A DNA stretch of 64,000 nt from Terrabacter sp040702505 (GCF_040702505.1 NZ_JBFBLC010000005.1:62001-126000), one strand, 5' to 3'. Counted from the first letter of the stretch, positions 44,868 to 57,706 are shown. Notes: generated from the letters alone by a model not told the origin. Made by a program: numbers and translations.

Positions 44868-46177
44868 AGGGCACACCCGGCGGGGACGCCGGTCCGGCGC
44901 CCGCCACCGTCGGGGGCTCGAGTGGTGCACGCACACGCACGGGATGCGAAGGCGCGGCTGCGGGGTCACTGGTCATCGCGACGATCGCCCGTGAGCAGGG
45001 CACCACCGGAGTCCACACCCACGTGCGCCAGCTCCTCCAGTTCCTCGAGGGCTCCGGCAGATCCGCGGAGCTGGTCACCCCGCACGGCTGGGCCAGGGGT
45101 CGCGCGGCTACTCTACGACGTCTTGCGCTCGTGCCTCTGTTCGCCCCGCGGGTCGTGCTCGAACGCGTGTGGGGACCAGCCCACGTCTGGTGGTACCGGA
45201 CCTCGCACGAGCTCGTCCTCCGGAGGGCGTTGCGCCAGCGGCTCGCGGGTCTGGGACGGTGCACCGTCTACGCCCAGTGCCCACTTGCTGCGCGGGCCGC
45301 GCTCGAAGCACGTTCCGGACCGCACCAGCGAGTCGTCCTTGCCGTCCACTTCCGCAGATCACAGGCGGACGAGTGGGCCGACAAGGGCCAGATCGCCCGG
45401 GACCGGCTTGTGTTCCGGTCCATCCGGACGGCGGAGCGCGAGGTCATCCCTCAGGTCGACGGCGTGGTGTTCGTCTCCGAATGGAGCCGGAACGTCTTGA
45501 GGGAGTGGCTCCCCGAGGTCGACGCCGTCCCCGCCGTCGTGATCCCGAACTTCATCGACGCGCCTCCAGCCGGTGGCCGGAGCAAGGGTCAGGTCGACCT
45601 GGTGACTGTCGGCAGCCTGGAGCCGGTGAAGAACCACCGGTTCCTCCTGCACGTGCTCGCTGCCGCAACGAAGGCCGGTCGGGCCTACTCCCTGGACGTG
45701 TTCGGGGAGGGCCCCGACGCCACTGAGCTCGAGGCGTTGGCGCAGGAGCTGGGGCTCGCGCGCCAGGTCCGTTTCCGCGGCTTCCGCGGGGATGTGCAGC
45801 AGAGGCTGCCGTCGTATCGCGCCTACGTCCACGCCTCGTACTCCGAGTCGCTGCCCCTGTCCATCATCGAGGCGATGGCAGCAGGTCTGCCGGTGCTGGC
45901 AGCGGATGCCGGTGGCGTGCGCGAGCTGTTCGACGACGGCGTCGAGGGCCGGTTGTGGCCGCTGGACGACCCGGAGGTCGCCGCCCGCATCCTGGTGGAA
46001 CTCCTCGACGACCCTGCTGCGCTCGATGCGGCCGGGAGGGACGCCCGCCTCAGGTTCGTCAGGGCCTTCGCCTCGGAATCCGTCGCGCCCCGGCTGTTGC
46101 GCTTCCTCGACGGAGATGCGACCAGGAGTGATGCGCTAGAGAGGGATGCGCCAGGCGACGCAGTCGCGACCGGCTAG
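44864..46177 (+). CDS. Family 4 glycosyltransferase
   Basis: A 437-residue GT-B enzyme. After a non-conserved N terminus of about 35 residues comes VIATIAREQGTTGVHTHVRQL; the donor domain contains LVTVGSLEPVKNHRFLLHVL, FGEGPDATELEAL and SYSESLPLSIIEAMAAGLPVLAADAGGVRE, the EX7E motif of retaining GT4 enzymes. GTG start overlapping the polymerase stop. Last gene of the 31.4-46.2 kb run. Its final 119 bases overlap the convergent PAP2 gene, so the C-terminal tail (after about residue 400) is read from both strands. This segment also lacks octamer copies (gap 43.3-47.1 kb). Confidence 0.88.
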   Translation: MKGTPGGDAGPAPATVGGSSGARTRTGCEGAAAGSLVIATIAREQGTTGVHTHVRQLLQFLEGSGRSAELVTPHGWARGRAATLRRLALVPLFAPRVVLERVWGPAHVWWYRTSHELVLRRALRQRLAGLGRCTVYAQCPLAARAALEARSGPHQRVVLAVHFRRSQADEWADKGQIARDRLVFRSIRTAEREVIPQVDGVVFVSEWSRNVLREWLPEVDAVPAVVIPNFIDAPPAGGRSKGQVDLVTVGSLEPVKNHRFLLHVLAAATKAGRAYSLDVFGEGPDATELEALAQELGLARQVRFRGFRGDVQQRLPSYRAYVHASYSESLPLSIIEAMAAGLPVLAADAGGVRELFDDGVEGRLWPLDDPEVAARILVELLDDPAALDAAGRDARLRFVRAFASESVAPRLLRFLDGDATRSDALERDAPGDAVATG

Positions 46178-46841
46178 CGGCGGTGACGGCAGCCAGGGCG
46201 AGGAGCAGCCCGCCGAGCACGTCGGTGAGCCAGTGGGCCCCCGACACGAGCAGGCCGCTCGCCAGGAGCAAGGTGGCGACCACGACGGGTGCCCACAGCC
46301 ACCAGCGCACCCGCGGCCAGACCACGAGCAGACAGGCGCCCAGGCAGGTGACCAGGGCGACCGTGTGCCCTGACGGGTAGGCGCCGCCGGTGTCGGTGAC
46401 CCAGCCACCGGAGTCCGGCCGGTGCAGGGCGACCTTGACGAGCAGCGTGACGGCCCCGGACACCCCGGCGAGCGCGAGCGAGAAGGCCAGCGGCCACCAC
46501 GAGTGGCGCCACAGGGACACCAGGAGGGTCGTGACGACGAGCACGATGTACACGTGCTGGGGGCGCAGCCGACTCATCCACGGGGTGTAGCGCAGCTGCG
46601 TGGGACCCCAGAGGCCGTCCGGGCGCAGCCGCTGCAGGACGGCCGCGTCCAGCGACTGAGTCGCGCCGCGGTGGACGAGCAACGTCAACACGAGAAAGGC
46701 GACGAGGAGTCCGCACGCGACCCAGAGTGAGGCGCGTCTCGCGACCGACCTGGGGCGGTCCTCGGCGAGAGTCGGCTCGCCGGCCCTGCCGCGATCCACG
46801 CCACCGACCAGCTCCCAGTCGCTCACCTCACCATGCTGCAT
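46059..46841 (-). CDS. PAP2 family phosphatase, membrane-bound
   Basis: A 260-residue protein with about six membrane helices and the three PAP2 motifs: KVALHRPD (K-x6-R-P), YPSGHTVAL (PSGH) and SGAHWLTDVLGG (SR-x5-H-x3-D type, with the arginine lost). Members dephosphorylate undecaprenyl pyrophosphate or related lipid phosphates outside the membrane. Recycling the carrier for EPS synthesis would fit the location. The C-terminal 38 residues are basic and lie opposite the end of the GT4 gene; such an overlap is unusual, and an earlier functional end of either protein cannot be seen. Confidence 0.85.
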   Translation of the reverse strand: MQHGEVSDWELVGGVDRGRAGEPTLAEDRPRSVARRASLWVACGLLVAFLVLTLLVHRGATQSLDAAVLQRLRPDGLWGPTQLRYTPWMSRLRPQHVYIVLVVTTLLVSLWRHSWWPLAFSLALAGVSGAVTLLVKVALHRPDSGGWVTDTGGAYPSGHTVALVTCLGACLLVVWPRVRWWLWAPVVVATLLLASGLLVSGAHWLTDVLGGLLLALAAVTAASRSRLRRLAHPSLAHHSWSHLRRGSATAGARRIPRRRP

Positions 46842-46944
46842 CGGGGGGTGGGCGGCCCGTACCGTTTCCAGGCAATCGCGGCACAGCCGTGCGGACTACC
46901 ACGGGCACGGCACCGTCGGCGGCGCCGCCTACACTGTGACCCTG

Positions 46945-50631
<3,687 letters not shown>

Positions 50632-50663
50632 GATGTTCACGCATCCGCCAGAGGAGGAAGTTC

Positions 50664-51215
50664 GTGAAGGCTAGGTCCGCTCAACCCGCCAGGCGCGTGG
50701 CCGTGCTCGGCATCGCCGCGATCGGCGCCGCGTCGCTGCTCGGCGGGTGTGGCTTCGAGACGCGCCAGCAGGCTGCCGCCGTCGTCAACGGCCAGGTCAT
50801 CAGCGAGTCCGACGTGCAGCAGACCTACGACCAGCTCAAGGCGGCCAAGCTCGACTTCGCCGAGAACATCGTCGTGACGGCCCTGGTCGCCGCGCCGCTG
50901 CTCAAGGACGCCGTGAGCAAGTCGGGCAGCTGGCAGCCCGACGAGACCTACGCCTCGGTGATCGCCTCCATCCCCGGCGCCACCGACACCACGAAGGAGT
51001 TCGTGGAGGCGGTCGCCCTCATCCAGTCGCAGAAGATGACTCCGGCCGACGTCGACGCCTACCGTGCCGACCTCAAGAAGGCCGACATCAGCATCAACCC
51101 GAAGTACGGGTCCGTCGTGCCGTCGAACGAGGGCCCGGTCTACTTCACGATCGGCCAGACGACCCCCAACTGGGTCAAGCCGGCGGCCAACGCCGCACCG
51201 GCCACCGCGCAGTAG
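50664..51215 (+). CDS. Lipoprotein with SurA N-terminal-like domain
   Basis: A 183-residue exported lipoprotein. The positively charged start, hydrophobic stretch and lipobox SLLGGC place the acylated cysteine near residue 29. The mature part begins AAAVVNGQVISESDVQQTYDQL, the SurA/PrsA N-terminal chaperone motif, but no parvulin (PPIase) domain follows. It probably assists folding of secreted proteins or is structural. GAGGAG lies upstream of the GTG start. The gene sits between mfd and mazG, as in many actinobacteria; a -10-like TAGGAT overlaps the mfd stop. Confidence 0.82.
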   Translation: MKARSAQPARRVAVLGIAAIGAASLLGGCGFETRQQAAAVVNGQVISESDVQQTYDQLKAAKLDFAENIVVTALVAAPLLKDAVSKSGSWQPDETYASVIASIPGATDTTKEFVEAVALIQSQKMTPADVDAYRADLKKADISINPKYGSVVPSNEGPVYFTIGQTTPNWVKPAANAAPATAQ

Positions 51216-51228
51216 GCACCGCTCCCTC

Positions 51229-52218
51229 GTGTCGTCACGCGCCTCCCGCGTCGTCCTGCTCGTCTCGACCCCTCGGGTCGCGCCGGGCCTGCTGACCCGC
51301 GAGGCGTGGAACGTCCTCGATGGGGCGTATGCCGCGTGGGGGCGTCCCGACGAGCCGCAGGTCGCCGCGCTGGTGGAGGCGGGCGTCGAGGTGCTGGCCC
51401 GCGAGGCCGGTCACCCGGCCGAGCTGGCCCGCGACCTGGTCGCGGCCGCCGCCACCGGTGACGTCGTCTGGGTCGGCTCCTCCGACGGCGACCCGGGGCT
51501 GAGCGACGCCATCGCCGTCGAGGTCTCGAGGCTGCCCGAGCCGCCCGACGTCGAGCTGCTCATCGGCTCCTTCGACGTGCCGGGCGCACGGCTGCTCGAC
51601 GTCGTCGCCGTCATGGACCGGCTCCGCTCTCCGGGCGGCTGCCCGTGGGACGCCGAGCAGACCCACAGCTCGCTCGTGCCCTACCTGCTCGAGGAGGCGC
51701 ACGAGGCCATCGAGGCCATCGAGAGCGGCGACCCCGCACACATGCAGGAGGAGCTCGGCGACCTGCTCCTGCAGGTGGCCTTCCAGTCGCGCGTCGCCCA
51801 GGAGCACCCGACCGAGCCGTTCGGGATCGACGACGTCGCGGGCGGGCTCGTCGACAAGCTCGTGCGCCGGCACCCGCACGTCTTCGCCGACGTCGAGGCC
51901 GATACCGCCGAGGCCGTGGCCGCGAACTGGGACTCGATCAAGGCCGAGGAGAAGCAGCACCGCACGCACCCGCTCGAGGGGGTTCCCGGCTCGCTGCCGG
52001 CCCTGGCCCGCGCCGAGAAGTTCGTCTCGCGCCTCAGCCGGGCGGGGCGCGAGGACCTGCTCGACGACGCCGTCGCCGCGGATGGACTCGGCGCGCAGCT
52101 GCTCGACCTCGTCCGTCAGGCGCGCGCCGAGGGGGTCGACGCCGAGGCGGCACTGCGCGAGACGTTGCGGCGGCTCGAGTCCGCCGCGGGCACCGGCCTC
52201 GCGCAGCAGCAGGACTGA
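51229..52218 (+). CDS. mazG: MazG family nucleoside triphosphate pyrophosphohydrolase
   Basis: A 329-residue protein. The N-terminal third (VVLLVSTPRVAPGLLT, then an Ala-rich helical part) is an actinobacterial addition. The MazG core begins LLDVVAVMDRLRSPGGCPWDAEQTH, with EEAHEAIEAIESGD and EELGDLLLQVAFQ supplying the EExxE and ExxD metal ligands, and ends KLVRRHPHVF and WDSIKAEEK. It hydrolyses non-canonical or excess NTPs in the cytoplasm. GTG start 13 bases after the lipoprotein stop. An octamer at 51327 lies inside; another at 52226 follows the stop. Confidence 0.94.
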   Translation: MSSRASRVVLLVSTPRVAPGLLTREAWNVLDGAYAAWGRPDEPQVAALVEAGVEVLAREAGHPAELARDLVAAAATGDVVWVGSSDGDPGLSDAIAVEVSRLPEPPDVELLIGSFDVPGARLLDVVAVMDRLRSPGGCPWDAEQTHSSLVPYLLEEAHEAIEAIESGDPAHMQEELGDLLLQVAFQSRVAQEHPTEPFGIDDVAGGLVDKLVRRHPHVFADVEADTAEAVAANWDSIKAEEKQHRTHPLEGVPGSLPALARAEKFVSRLSRAGREDLLDDAVAADGLGAQLLDLVRQARAEGVDAEAALRETLRRLESAAGTGLAQQQD

Positions 52219-52261
52219 GCCGGACGGCATACGCCCTCGGGCGCCTGCCGGAGCGGGCAGG

Positions 52262-53755
52262 TCAGTAGGCGCCGCGCGGTCGCACGACGGCGTGGAAGGT
52301 CTTGGCCAGAATCGACAGGTCCTGCACGATCGACCAGTTGTCGACGTAGTAGAGGTCGAGGCGCACGGTGTCGTCCCACGAGAGGTCGCTGCGGCCGGAG
52401 ACCTGCCAGAGGCCGGTCAGGCCCGGGCGCACGTGCAGCCGGCGCTCCACCTCGGGCGCGTAGCGGCTCACCTCGGACGGCAGCGCCGGGCGGGGGCCGA
52501 CGAGGCTCATGTCGCCGTTGATGACATTGACCAGCTGCGGCAGCTCGTCGAGGGAGAACCGGCGGATCAGCCTGCCGACGCGGGTGATTCGCGGGTCGTG
52601 CTGGGCCTTGAAGAGCACGCCGTCGGCGTTCGCGTTGAGGTGGCTGACGCCGGAGAGCTGTGCCTCCGCGTCGGTCACCATGCTCCGGAACTTGAGGCAC
52701 TCGAAGAGCACGCCGTCGCGCCCGACCCGGGTCTGCCGGAAGAGCACGGGGCCCCGGTCCTCGAGCGTGATGGCGATCGCCGTGACGATCATGAGCGGCA
52801 GGCCGAGCAGCAGCAGCACCGTGGCGCCGACGAGGTCGAAGAGGCGCTTGGGGATGCGTGAGGCGCCGAGGCTCTGCGGCTGGCCGACGTGCACCAGCGG
52901 CAGGCCCCCGACCGGCTGCATCGTGACCCGGCCGGAGGAGATGTCCGAGAGGCTCGGCACCACAGCCATCTGCACGTGGTGGCCCTCGAGGTCCCAGGCG
53001 ATCCGCCGGAAGTCCGCCGACGAGGGCAGCGCCCCCTCGGTGAGCACCATGAGGTCCGCCCGCGACTCGAACACCGACCCGACGGCCTCGTCGGTGGTGC
53101 CGATGACGGGGACGCCCGACGACGTGGCGGTCAGGCGCTGCGACGGTGGCAGCAGTGCGCCGACGATGCGGTAGCCGAGCCACGCTTCCCTGTTGAGCAC
53201 CGAGGCGACGTCGTCCACGTGCGAGCTCTCACCGGCGATGACGACGCGGGTCAGCAGGTGGCCCTGCAGGTGCAGGTGGTGCACGTAGCGGCGGCACGCC
53301 CACCGCCAGAGCAGCAGGCCGGGCAGGCCCAGGCCGAAGACGAGCACGAAGTAGCCCCGCGACAGCTGGAAGGTGGTCAGGTAGCTGATGATGCCGACGA
53401 GGCCCGCGGTGGAGCCCGTCGCGGTGCACACCCTCGCGTACTCCTTGGTGCCGACCCCGAGGCTGCCCTGCCGGTAGCTGGCGGCGCCTGCCAGGGCGGC
53501 CATCCACCCGAGCGCGATCCACGGCCCGACCGACTGGGCGACGGCGTTGAGGTCGTTGCTGACCGAGAAGACCGTCAGGGAGCTACGCCCCAGGGCCGCC
53601 GCTGCCGTGGCCGCCACGATGACCAGCAGGTCACCCGTGGCGATGGCCAGCTGCAACAGGCGGATTCCCCGCAGGTGCTCGCTCAGGGGCTGAGCGACCG
53701 GACGGACGGCTCCGTTGAGCAGCAACGCATTCGACTCACGCATGGACTGAGCCAT
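52262..53755 (-). CDS. Exopolysaccharide polyprenyl-phosphate sugar-1-phosphate transferase (priming enzyme)
   Basis: A 497-residue polytopic phosphoglycosyltransferase of the WbaP/WcaJ type. The N-terminal half has about four membrane helices and a CoA-binding-like domain (VVIAGESSHVDDVASVLN). The C-terminal catalytic domain begins KRLFDLVGATVLLLLGLPLM, with PVLFRQTRVGRDG, KFRSMV and SLDELPQLVNVINGDMSLVGPRP. It transfers sugar-1-phosphate to undecaprenyl phosphate and would start EPS repeat-unit synthesis. ATG 53755 has GGTGGGA five bases upstream. The gene is separated from the rest of the EPS locus by mfd, the lipoprotein and mazG, and faces away from eno. Confidence 0.93.
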   Translation of the reverse strand: MAQSMRESNALLLNGAVRPVAQPLSEHLRGIRLLQLAIATGDLLVIVAATAAAALGRSSLTVFSVSNDLNAVAQSVGPWIALGWMAALAGAASYRQGSLGVGTKEYARVCTATGSTAGLVGIISYLTTFQLSRGYFVLVFGLGLPGLLLWRWACRRYVHHLHLQGHLLTRVVIAGESSHVDDVASVLNREAWLGYRIVGALLPPSQRLTATSSGVPVIGTTDEAVGSVFESRADLMVLTEGALPSSADFRRIAWDLEGHHVQMAVVPSLSDISSGRVTMQPVGGLPLVHVGQPQSLGASRIPKRLFDLVGATVLLLLGLPLMIVTAIAITLEDRGPVLFRQTRVGRDGVLFECLKFRSMVTDAEAQLSGVSHLNANADGVLFKAQHDPRITRVGRLIRRFSLDELPQLVNVINGDMSLVGPRPALPSEVSRYAPEVERRLHVRPGLTGLWQVSGRSDLSWDDTVRLDLYYVDNWSIVQDLSILAKTFHAVVRPRGAY

Positions 53756-54036
53756 GGAAATCCCACCCCCAGGCGCCGCAGCGCCGCGCTGATACTGCCT
53801 CCACCCCCCCGGATGGCTAACGCCGAGTATGCCGGGAACCGTCAAGCGCGCGTAAGGAAACGGTAAAAATGCGTGGGCCTGGCGTCGCCGCCGTCAACCG
53901 GTCCCGAGCGGGGTGCCCGTATGCCGGGTCGCTACGTCGGGGTGCCCACGGCACGGGCTAGTCTCGGGCGCAGACACCGTCATCCGCACCTTCACGAGCA
54001 CACCTTCCACGAGCAGTACCAGCACAGGAGAGTCAA
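53756..54036. promoter_or_regulatory. Divergent interval with two octamers and the eno promoter
   Basis: A 281-base gap between the EPS priming enzyme and eno. Octamer copies lie at 53827 and 53919, both in the GTATGCCG direction, flanking an A-rich stretch (GGAAACGGTAAAAATG, about 53857-53872). TAGTCT at 53959-53964 is a -10 box for eno, leaving a leader of about 65 bases. No coding frame seen. Confidence 0.6.
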
Positions 54037-55338
54037 GTGGCCAGCATTGAGGAGATTGGCGCCCGCGAGATCCTGGACTCGCGCGGCAACCCGACGGTCG
54101 AGGTCGAGATCCGTCTCGACGACGGCACGTTCGCTCGCGCGGCCGTCCCGTCGGGTGCCTCGACCGGCGCCTTCGAGGCCTCCGAGCGCCGCGACGGTGA
54201 CAAGGGCCGCTACCTCGGCAAGGGTGTCGAGCAGGCCGTCGACGCCGTCATCGAGGAGATCAACCCGCGCCTGGTCGGCTTCGACGCCAGCGAGCAGCGC
54301 CTCGTCGACGCCGAGATGACCGCTCTGGACGGCTCGTCCAACAAGGAGAACCTCGGCGCCAACGCCATCCTCGGCGTCTCCCTCGCCGTCGCCCACGCCG
54401 CGGCCGAGTCGGCCGGGCTGCCGCTGTTCCGCTACGTCGGCGGCCCCAACGCCCACGTGCTGCCCGTGCCGATGATGAACATCCTCAACGGTGGGTCGCA
54501 CGCCGACTCCAACGTCGACATCCAGGAGTTCATGATCGCGCCGATCGGCGCCCCGACCTTCCGTGAGGCCCTGCGCTGGGGCACCGAGGTCTACCACTCG
54601 CTCAAGAAGGTGCTGCACGACCGTGGCCTCGCCACCGGCCTGGGCGACGAGGGCGGCTTCGCGCCCAACCTCGAGTCCAACAGGGCCGCGCTCGACCTCA
54701 TCCTCGAGGCGATCCGCGCCGCCGGCTACGAGCCCGGTCGCGACATCGCCCTCGCCCTCGACGTGGCCGCCTCGGAGTTCTACGAGGACGGCTCCTACGC
54801 CTTCGAGGGCGCCAGCAAGTCGGCCGACGAGATGGTCGCCTACTACGCCGAGCTCGTCGCCGCCTACCCGCTCGTCTCCATCGAGGACCCCCTCAACGAG
54901 GAGGACTGGGACGGCTGGAAGTCCATGACCGAGCTGCTGGGCGGCAAGGTCCAGATCGTCGGCGACGACCTGTTCGTCACCAACCCGGAGCGACTCGGTC
55001 GCGGCATCGCCTCCGGCACGGCCAACGCCCTGCTCGTCAAGGTCAACCAGATCGGCACGCTCACCGAGACCCTCGACGCCGTCACGCTGGCGCAGACCAA
55101 CGGCTACCGCTGCATGATGAGCCACCGTTCCGGTGAGACCGAGGACGTCACGATCGCCGACCTCGCCGTCGCGACCAACTGCGGCCAGATCAAGACCGGC
55201 GCCCCGGCCCGCTCCGAGCGCGTCGCGAAGTACAACCAGCTGCTGCGCATCGAGGAGGAGCTCGACGACGCCGCCGTCTACGCCGGCGCCGGTGCCTTCC
55301 CGCGCTTCGACGCGAGCCGCTTCGGCGCCGAGGGTTGA
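54037..55338 (+). CDS. eno: Enolase
   Basis: A 433-residue enolase converting 2-phosphoglycerate to phosphoenolpyruvate. Conserved features: EILDSRGNPTVEVE, GASTGAFEASE, LGANAILGVSLAVA, LPVPMMNILNGGSHAD, GDEGGFAPNL, the metal ligand region SIEDPLNEEDWDGW, VGDDLFVTNPERL, the catalytic lysine in LLVKVNQIGTLTET, and MMSHRSGETED. GTG start with AGGAGAG upstream. First of an eno-ftsB-DUF501-ppx group that is characteristic of actinobacteria. Confidence 0.99.
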   Translation: MASIEEIGAREILDSRGNPTVEVEIRLDDGTFARAAVPSGASTGAFEASERRDGDKGRYLGKGVEQAVDAVIEEINPRLVGFDASEQRLVDAEMTALDGSSNKENLGANAILGVSLAVAHAAAESAGLPLFRYVGGPNAHVLPVPMMNILNGGSHADSNVDIQEFMIAPIGAPTFREALRWGTEVYHSLKKVLHDRGLATGLGDEGGFAPNLESNRAALDLILEAIRAAGYEPGRDIALALDVAASEFYEDGSYAFEGASKSADEMVAYYAELVAAYPLVSIEDPLNEEDWDGWKSMTELLGGKVQIVGDDLFVTNPERLGRGIASGTANALLVKVNQIGTLTETLDAVTLAQTNGYRCMMSHRSGETEDVTIADLAVATNCGQIKTGAPARSERVAKYNQLLRIEEELDDAAVYAGAGAFPRFDASRFGAEG

Positions 55339-55343
55339 TCCTC

Positions 55344-56024
55344 GTGGCCGACCGCACGCCCTCACGCCCGGGCCGCCCGTCAGGGGCGGGCCGGGCGGGC
55401 GGGAGCGCGCGGCCGGCCACGGCTCGCCCCTCGTCCCGGGGCACCGCAGGCGCCGGGGCGAGCGCGGGCAGCCCGGCGCGTCGCACGCCCGCGACCCGTC
55501 CCGGCCAGTCCCGAGGGTCGGCCGCGCGCGCCAGCCGTCCGGGAGCGGGCAAGGAGCGGCCCGCCCTCGCCGCCCGCCCCCGCACCGTGTCGGCCACCCC
55601 GCCGTCGGCGTCGACGGCCTGGGTGCGCGGCGTGATCCTGCTCGGCATCCTCGTCATGCTCGCCGTGACGATCGTGCCCACGCTGCGCTCGCTCGTGCAG
55701 CAGCGCGGTGACACTGCCGCCATGGCGGACAAGGTCGCCGGCCAGCGCGAGACCGTGCAGCAGCTGCAGCACCAGGCCGCGCTCTGGAAGGACCCCGCCT
55801 ACATCGAGGTCCAGGCCCGCGAGCGCCTCAAGTTCGTCCGGGTCGGCGACCGTGCCTACACCGTCATCGACCCCGAGGCCGACGCCAAGGCCGCTGCGCC
55901 GGCTCCGGCCCGTCCGGTTGTGGCCGCGCCCATGGCGAACGCGGCCTCACCCTGGTATGGCAAGGTGTGGCAGTCGATCCAGATCGCCGACCGTCCGGCC
56001 GCAGGCGTCGCGCGCCAGAAGTGA
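55344..56024 (+). CDS. ftsB: FtsB/DivIC-type septum formation initiator with long basic N terminus
   Basis: A 226-residue single-pass membrane protein. About 95 N-terminal residues are rich in Arg, Pro, Gly, Ala and Ser and probably disordered in the cytoplasm. One hydrophobic helix follows (VRGVILLGILVMLAVTIVP), then a coiled coil (residues about 125-155) and the family motif WKDPAYIEVQARERLKFVRVGD. FtsB-like proteins join FtsL and FtsQ in the divisome. GAGGG lies nine bases before GTG 55344; TTG 55335, overlapping the eno stop, is an alternative start. The basic extension is longer than in Escherichia coli FtsB. Confidence 0.88.
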   Translation: MADRTPSRPGRPSGAGRAGGSARPATARPSSRGTAGAGASAGSPARRTPATRPGQSRGSAARASRPGAGKERPALAARPRTVSATPPSASTAWVRGVILLGILVMLAVTIVPTLRSLVQQRGDTAAMADKVAGQRETVQQLQHQAALWKDPAYIEVQARERLKFVRVGDRAYTVIDPEADAKAAAPAPARPVVAAPMANAASPWYGKVWQSIQIADRPAAGVARQK

Positions 56025-56094
56025 CCGCACGGCGCGACCGAACCGACGTGCGCCCTCCAGCCTGTCCCGACGTCTGCCTCGAAGTGAGTCCCGC

Positions 56095-56709
56095 GTGAGC
56101 GACCCCACCCGCCCCACCCCTGCCGCGACCGAGCCCGACGGCGCCCCCGGCGTCGACCAGGTCGCGCACGGCGAGCACGGCGCCGTCGACCCCGCCGACC
56201 TCGACGCGGTGGAGCGCCAGCTCGGCCGCCGCCCCCGGGGGGTGGCCGAGGTCGCGCACCGCTGCCCGTGCGGTGAACCGGACGTGCTGCGCACCGAGCC
56301 GCGCCTGCCCGACGGCACGCCCTTCCCGACCACCTACTACGCCACCTGCCCGCGGCTCACCGGTGCCGTCAGCACGCTCGAGACCGCCGGTGTCATGAAG
56401 GAGATGACCGAGCGGCTCGCTCGCGACGAGCAGCTCGCCGCCGACTACGCGAGGGCCCACGAGCACTACCTCGCGCAGCGCGCCGAGCTGGGCGACGTGC
56501 CCGAGATCGCCGGCATCTCGGCCGGCGGCATGCCCACGCGCGTCAAGTGCCTGCACGTGCTCGTCGGTCACTCGCTCGCGGCCGGCCCCGGTGTCAACCC
56601 GCTCGGTGACGAGGCCCTGGCGATGCTCGACGACTGGTGGCAGCCCACCTCGTGCGCCGCCGTGCACGCCGCCGAGGACGCCGCCGCCTCGGAGGGGACG
56701 ACCCGATGA
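56095..56709 (+). CDS. DUF501 domain-containing protein
   Basis: A 204-residue cytoplasmic protein of unknown function. After an acidic, low-complexity start (about 35 residues) comes the DUF501 domain: DLDAVERQLGRRPRGVAEVAHRCPCGEPDVL, FPTTYYATCPRL and PTRVKCLHVLVGHSLAAGPGVNPLGDEAL. Three cysteines and the CLHVLVGH histidines are conserved in the family and could bind metal. It is nearly always found between ftsB and ppx in actinobacteria. GTG start; its stop overlaps the ppx ATG, so expression is coupled. Confidence 0.9.
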   Translation: MSDPTRPTPAATEPDGAPGVDQVAHGEHGAVDPADLDAVERQLGRRPRGVAEVAHRCPCGEPDVLRTEPRLPDGTPFPTTYYATCPRLTGAVSTLETAGVMKEMTERLARDEQLAADYARAHEHYLAQRAELGDVPEIAGISAGGMPTRVKCLHVLVGHSLAAGPGVNPLGDEALAMLDDWWQPTSCAAVHAAEDAAASEGTTR

Positions 56710-57677
56710 GCAGCACGATCCGGGTCGGCGCCGTCGACTGCGGCACCAACTCGATCCGCCTGCTCGTCGCCGACGTCGACCCCGCCACGGGCGCCCTCAC
56801 CGACGTGCTGCGCCGCATGGAGATCGTGCGGCTGGGCCACGGGGTCGACCGCACCGGCGTCATCGCCGCGGAGTCCATGGAGCGCACCCTCGCGGTCACC
56901 CGGGAGTATGCCGCCGCGTGCCGTGAGCTCGGCGCCACCCGGGCCCGTTTCGTGGCGACCTCCGCGTCGCGCGACGCGAGCAACGCCGCCGACTTCATCG
57001 AGGGCGTACGCGCCGCCTTCCTCGAGCACTTCGGCTCGGAGGTCTCGCCGGAGGTCGTCTCCGGCGACGAGGAGGCGTCGCTGTCCTTCGCCGGTGCTAC
57101 GGGCGGTCTGACCGCGCAGGGCGTCGGCGGCCCGTACCTCGTCGTCGACCTCGGCGGCGGCTCCACCGAGCTGGTCCGAGGCACCGACCACGTGGAGGCC
57201 GCGCGGTCCGTCGACATCGGCTGCGTGCGGATGACCGAGCGGCACCTCGCGAGCGACCCGCCCACCGACGAGGAGATCGCGGCGGCGACCCGGGACATCG
57301 ACGCGGCGCTCGACCTCGCCGAGTCCGCGGTTCCGCTCGAGGGGATCGCCACGCTCGTCGGTCTCGCCGGCAGCGTCACGACGATCACGGCGCACCTGCT
57401 GCGCCTGACGGCATACGAGCCCGACCGCATCCACCTGGCTCGCTCCGCCCCGGCCGACATGGTGGTTGCGTGCGACGACCTGCTGGCGATGACGCGGGCC
57501 GAGCGGGCGGCGCTGCCCTACATGCACCCGGGGCGCGTCGACGTCATCGGCGCCGGAGCGCTCGTCTGGCGGCGGGTCGTCGAGCGGCTGGTGGACCGAG
57601 CAGGGATCGCCGAGGTGGTCACCTCCGAGCACGACATCCTCGACGGCATCGCCCTGAGCGCAGCGCGACACGACTGA
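56706..57677 (+). CDS. ppx: Ppx/GppA family exopolyphosphatase
   Basis: A 323-residue sugar-kinase/actin-like-fold phosphatase that hydrolyses polyphosphate or pppGpp. The five ATPase-fold motifs are visible, among them VDCGTNSIRLLV (phosphate 1), ATSASRDASN, VDLGGGSTELV (phosphate 2) and GLAGSVTTI. It is the short form, lacking the C-terminal HD-like domain of Escherichia coli Ppx, as in mycobacterial Ppx1. ATGA overlap with the DUF501 gene. Octamers at 56906 and 57410. Confidence 0.93.
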   Translation: MSSTIRVGAVDCGTNSIRLLVADVDPATGALTDVLRRMEIVRLGHGVDRTGVIAAESMERTLAVTREYAAACRELGATRARFVATSASRDASNAADFIEGVRAAFLEHFGSEVSPEVVSGDEEASLSFAGATGGLTAQGVGGPYLVVDLGGGSTELVRGTDHVEAARSVDIGCVRMTERHLASDPPTDEEIAAATRDIDAALDLAESAVPLEGIATLVGLAGSVTTITAHLLRLTAYEPDRIHLARSAPADMVVACDDLLAMTRAERAALPYMHPGRVDVIGAGALVWRRVVERLVDRAGIAEVVTSEHDILDGIALSAARHD

Positions 57678-57706
57678 CCGCTGCACGCGGCAGCCGGCGA
57701 GCCCCG

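Noticed and set aside
41682..44969. 1095-codon open frame on the - strand across three EPS genes
   Set aside because: It spans three well-supported + strand genes and has shadow composition.
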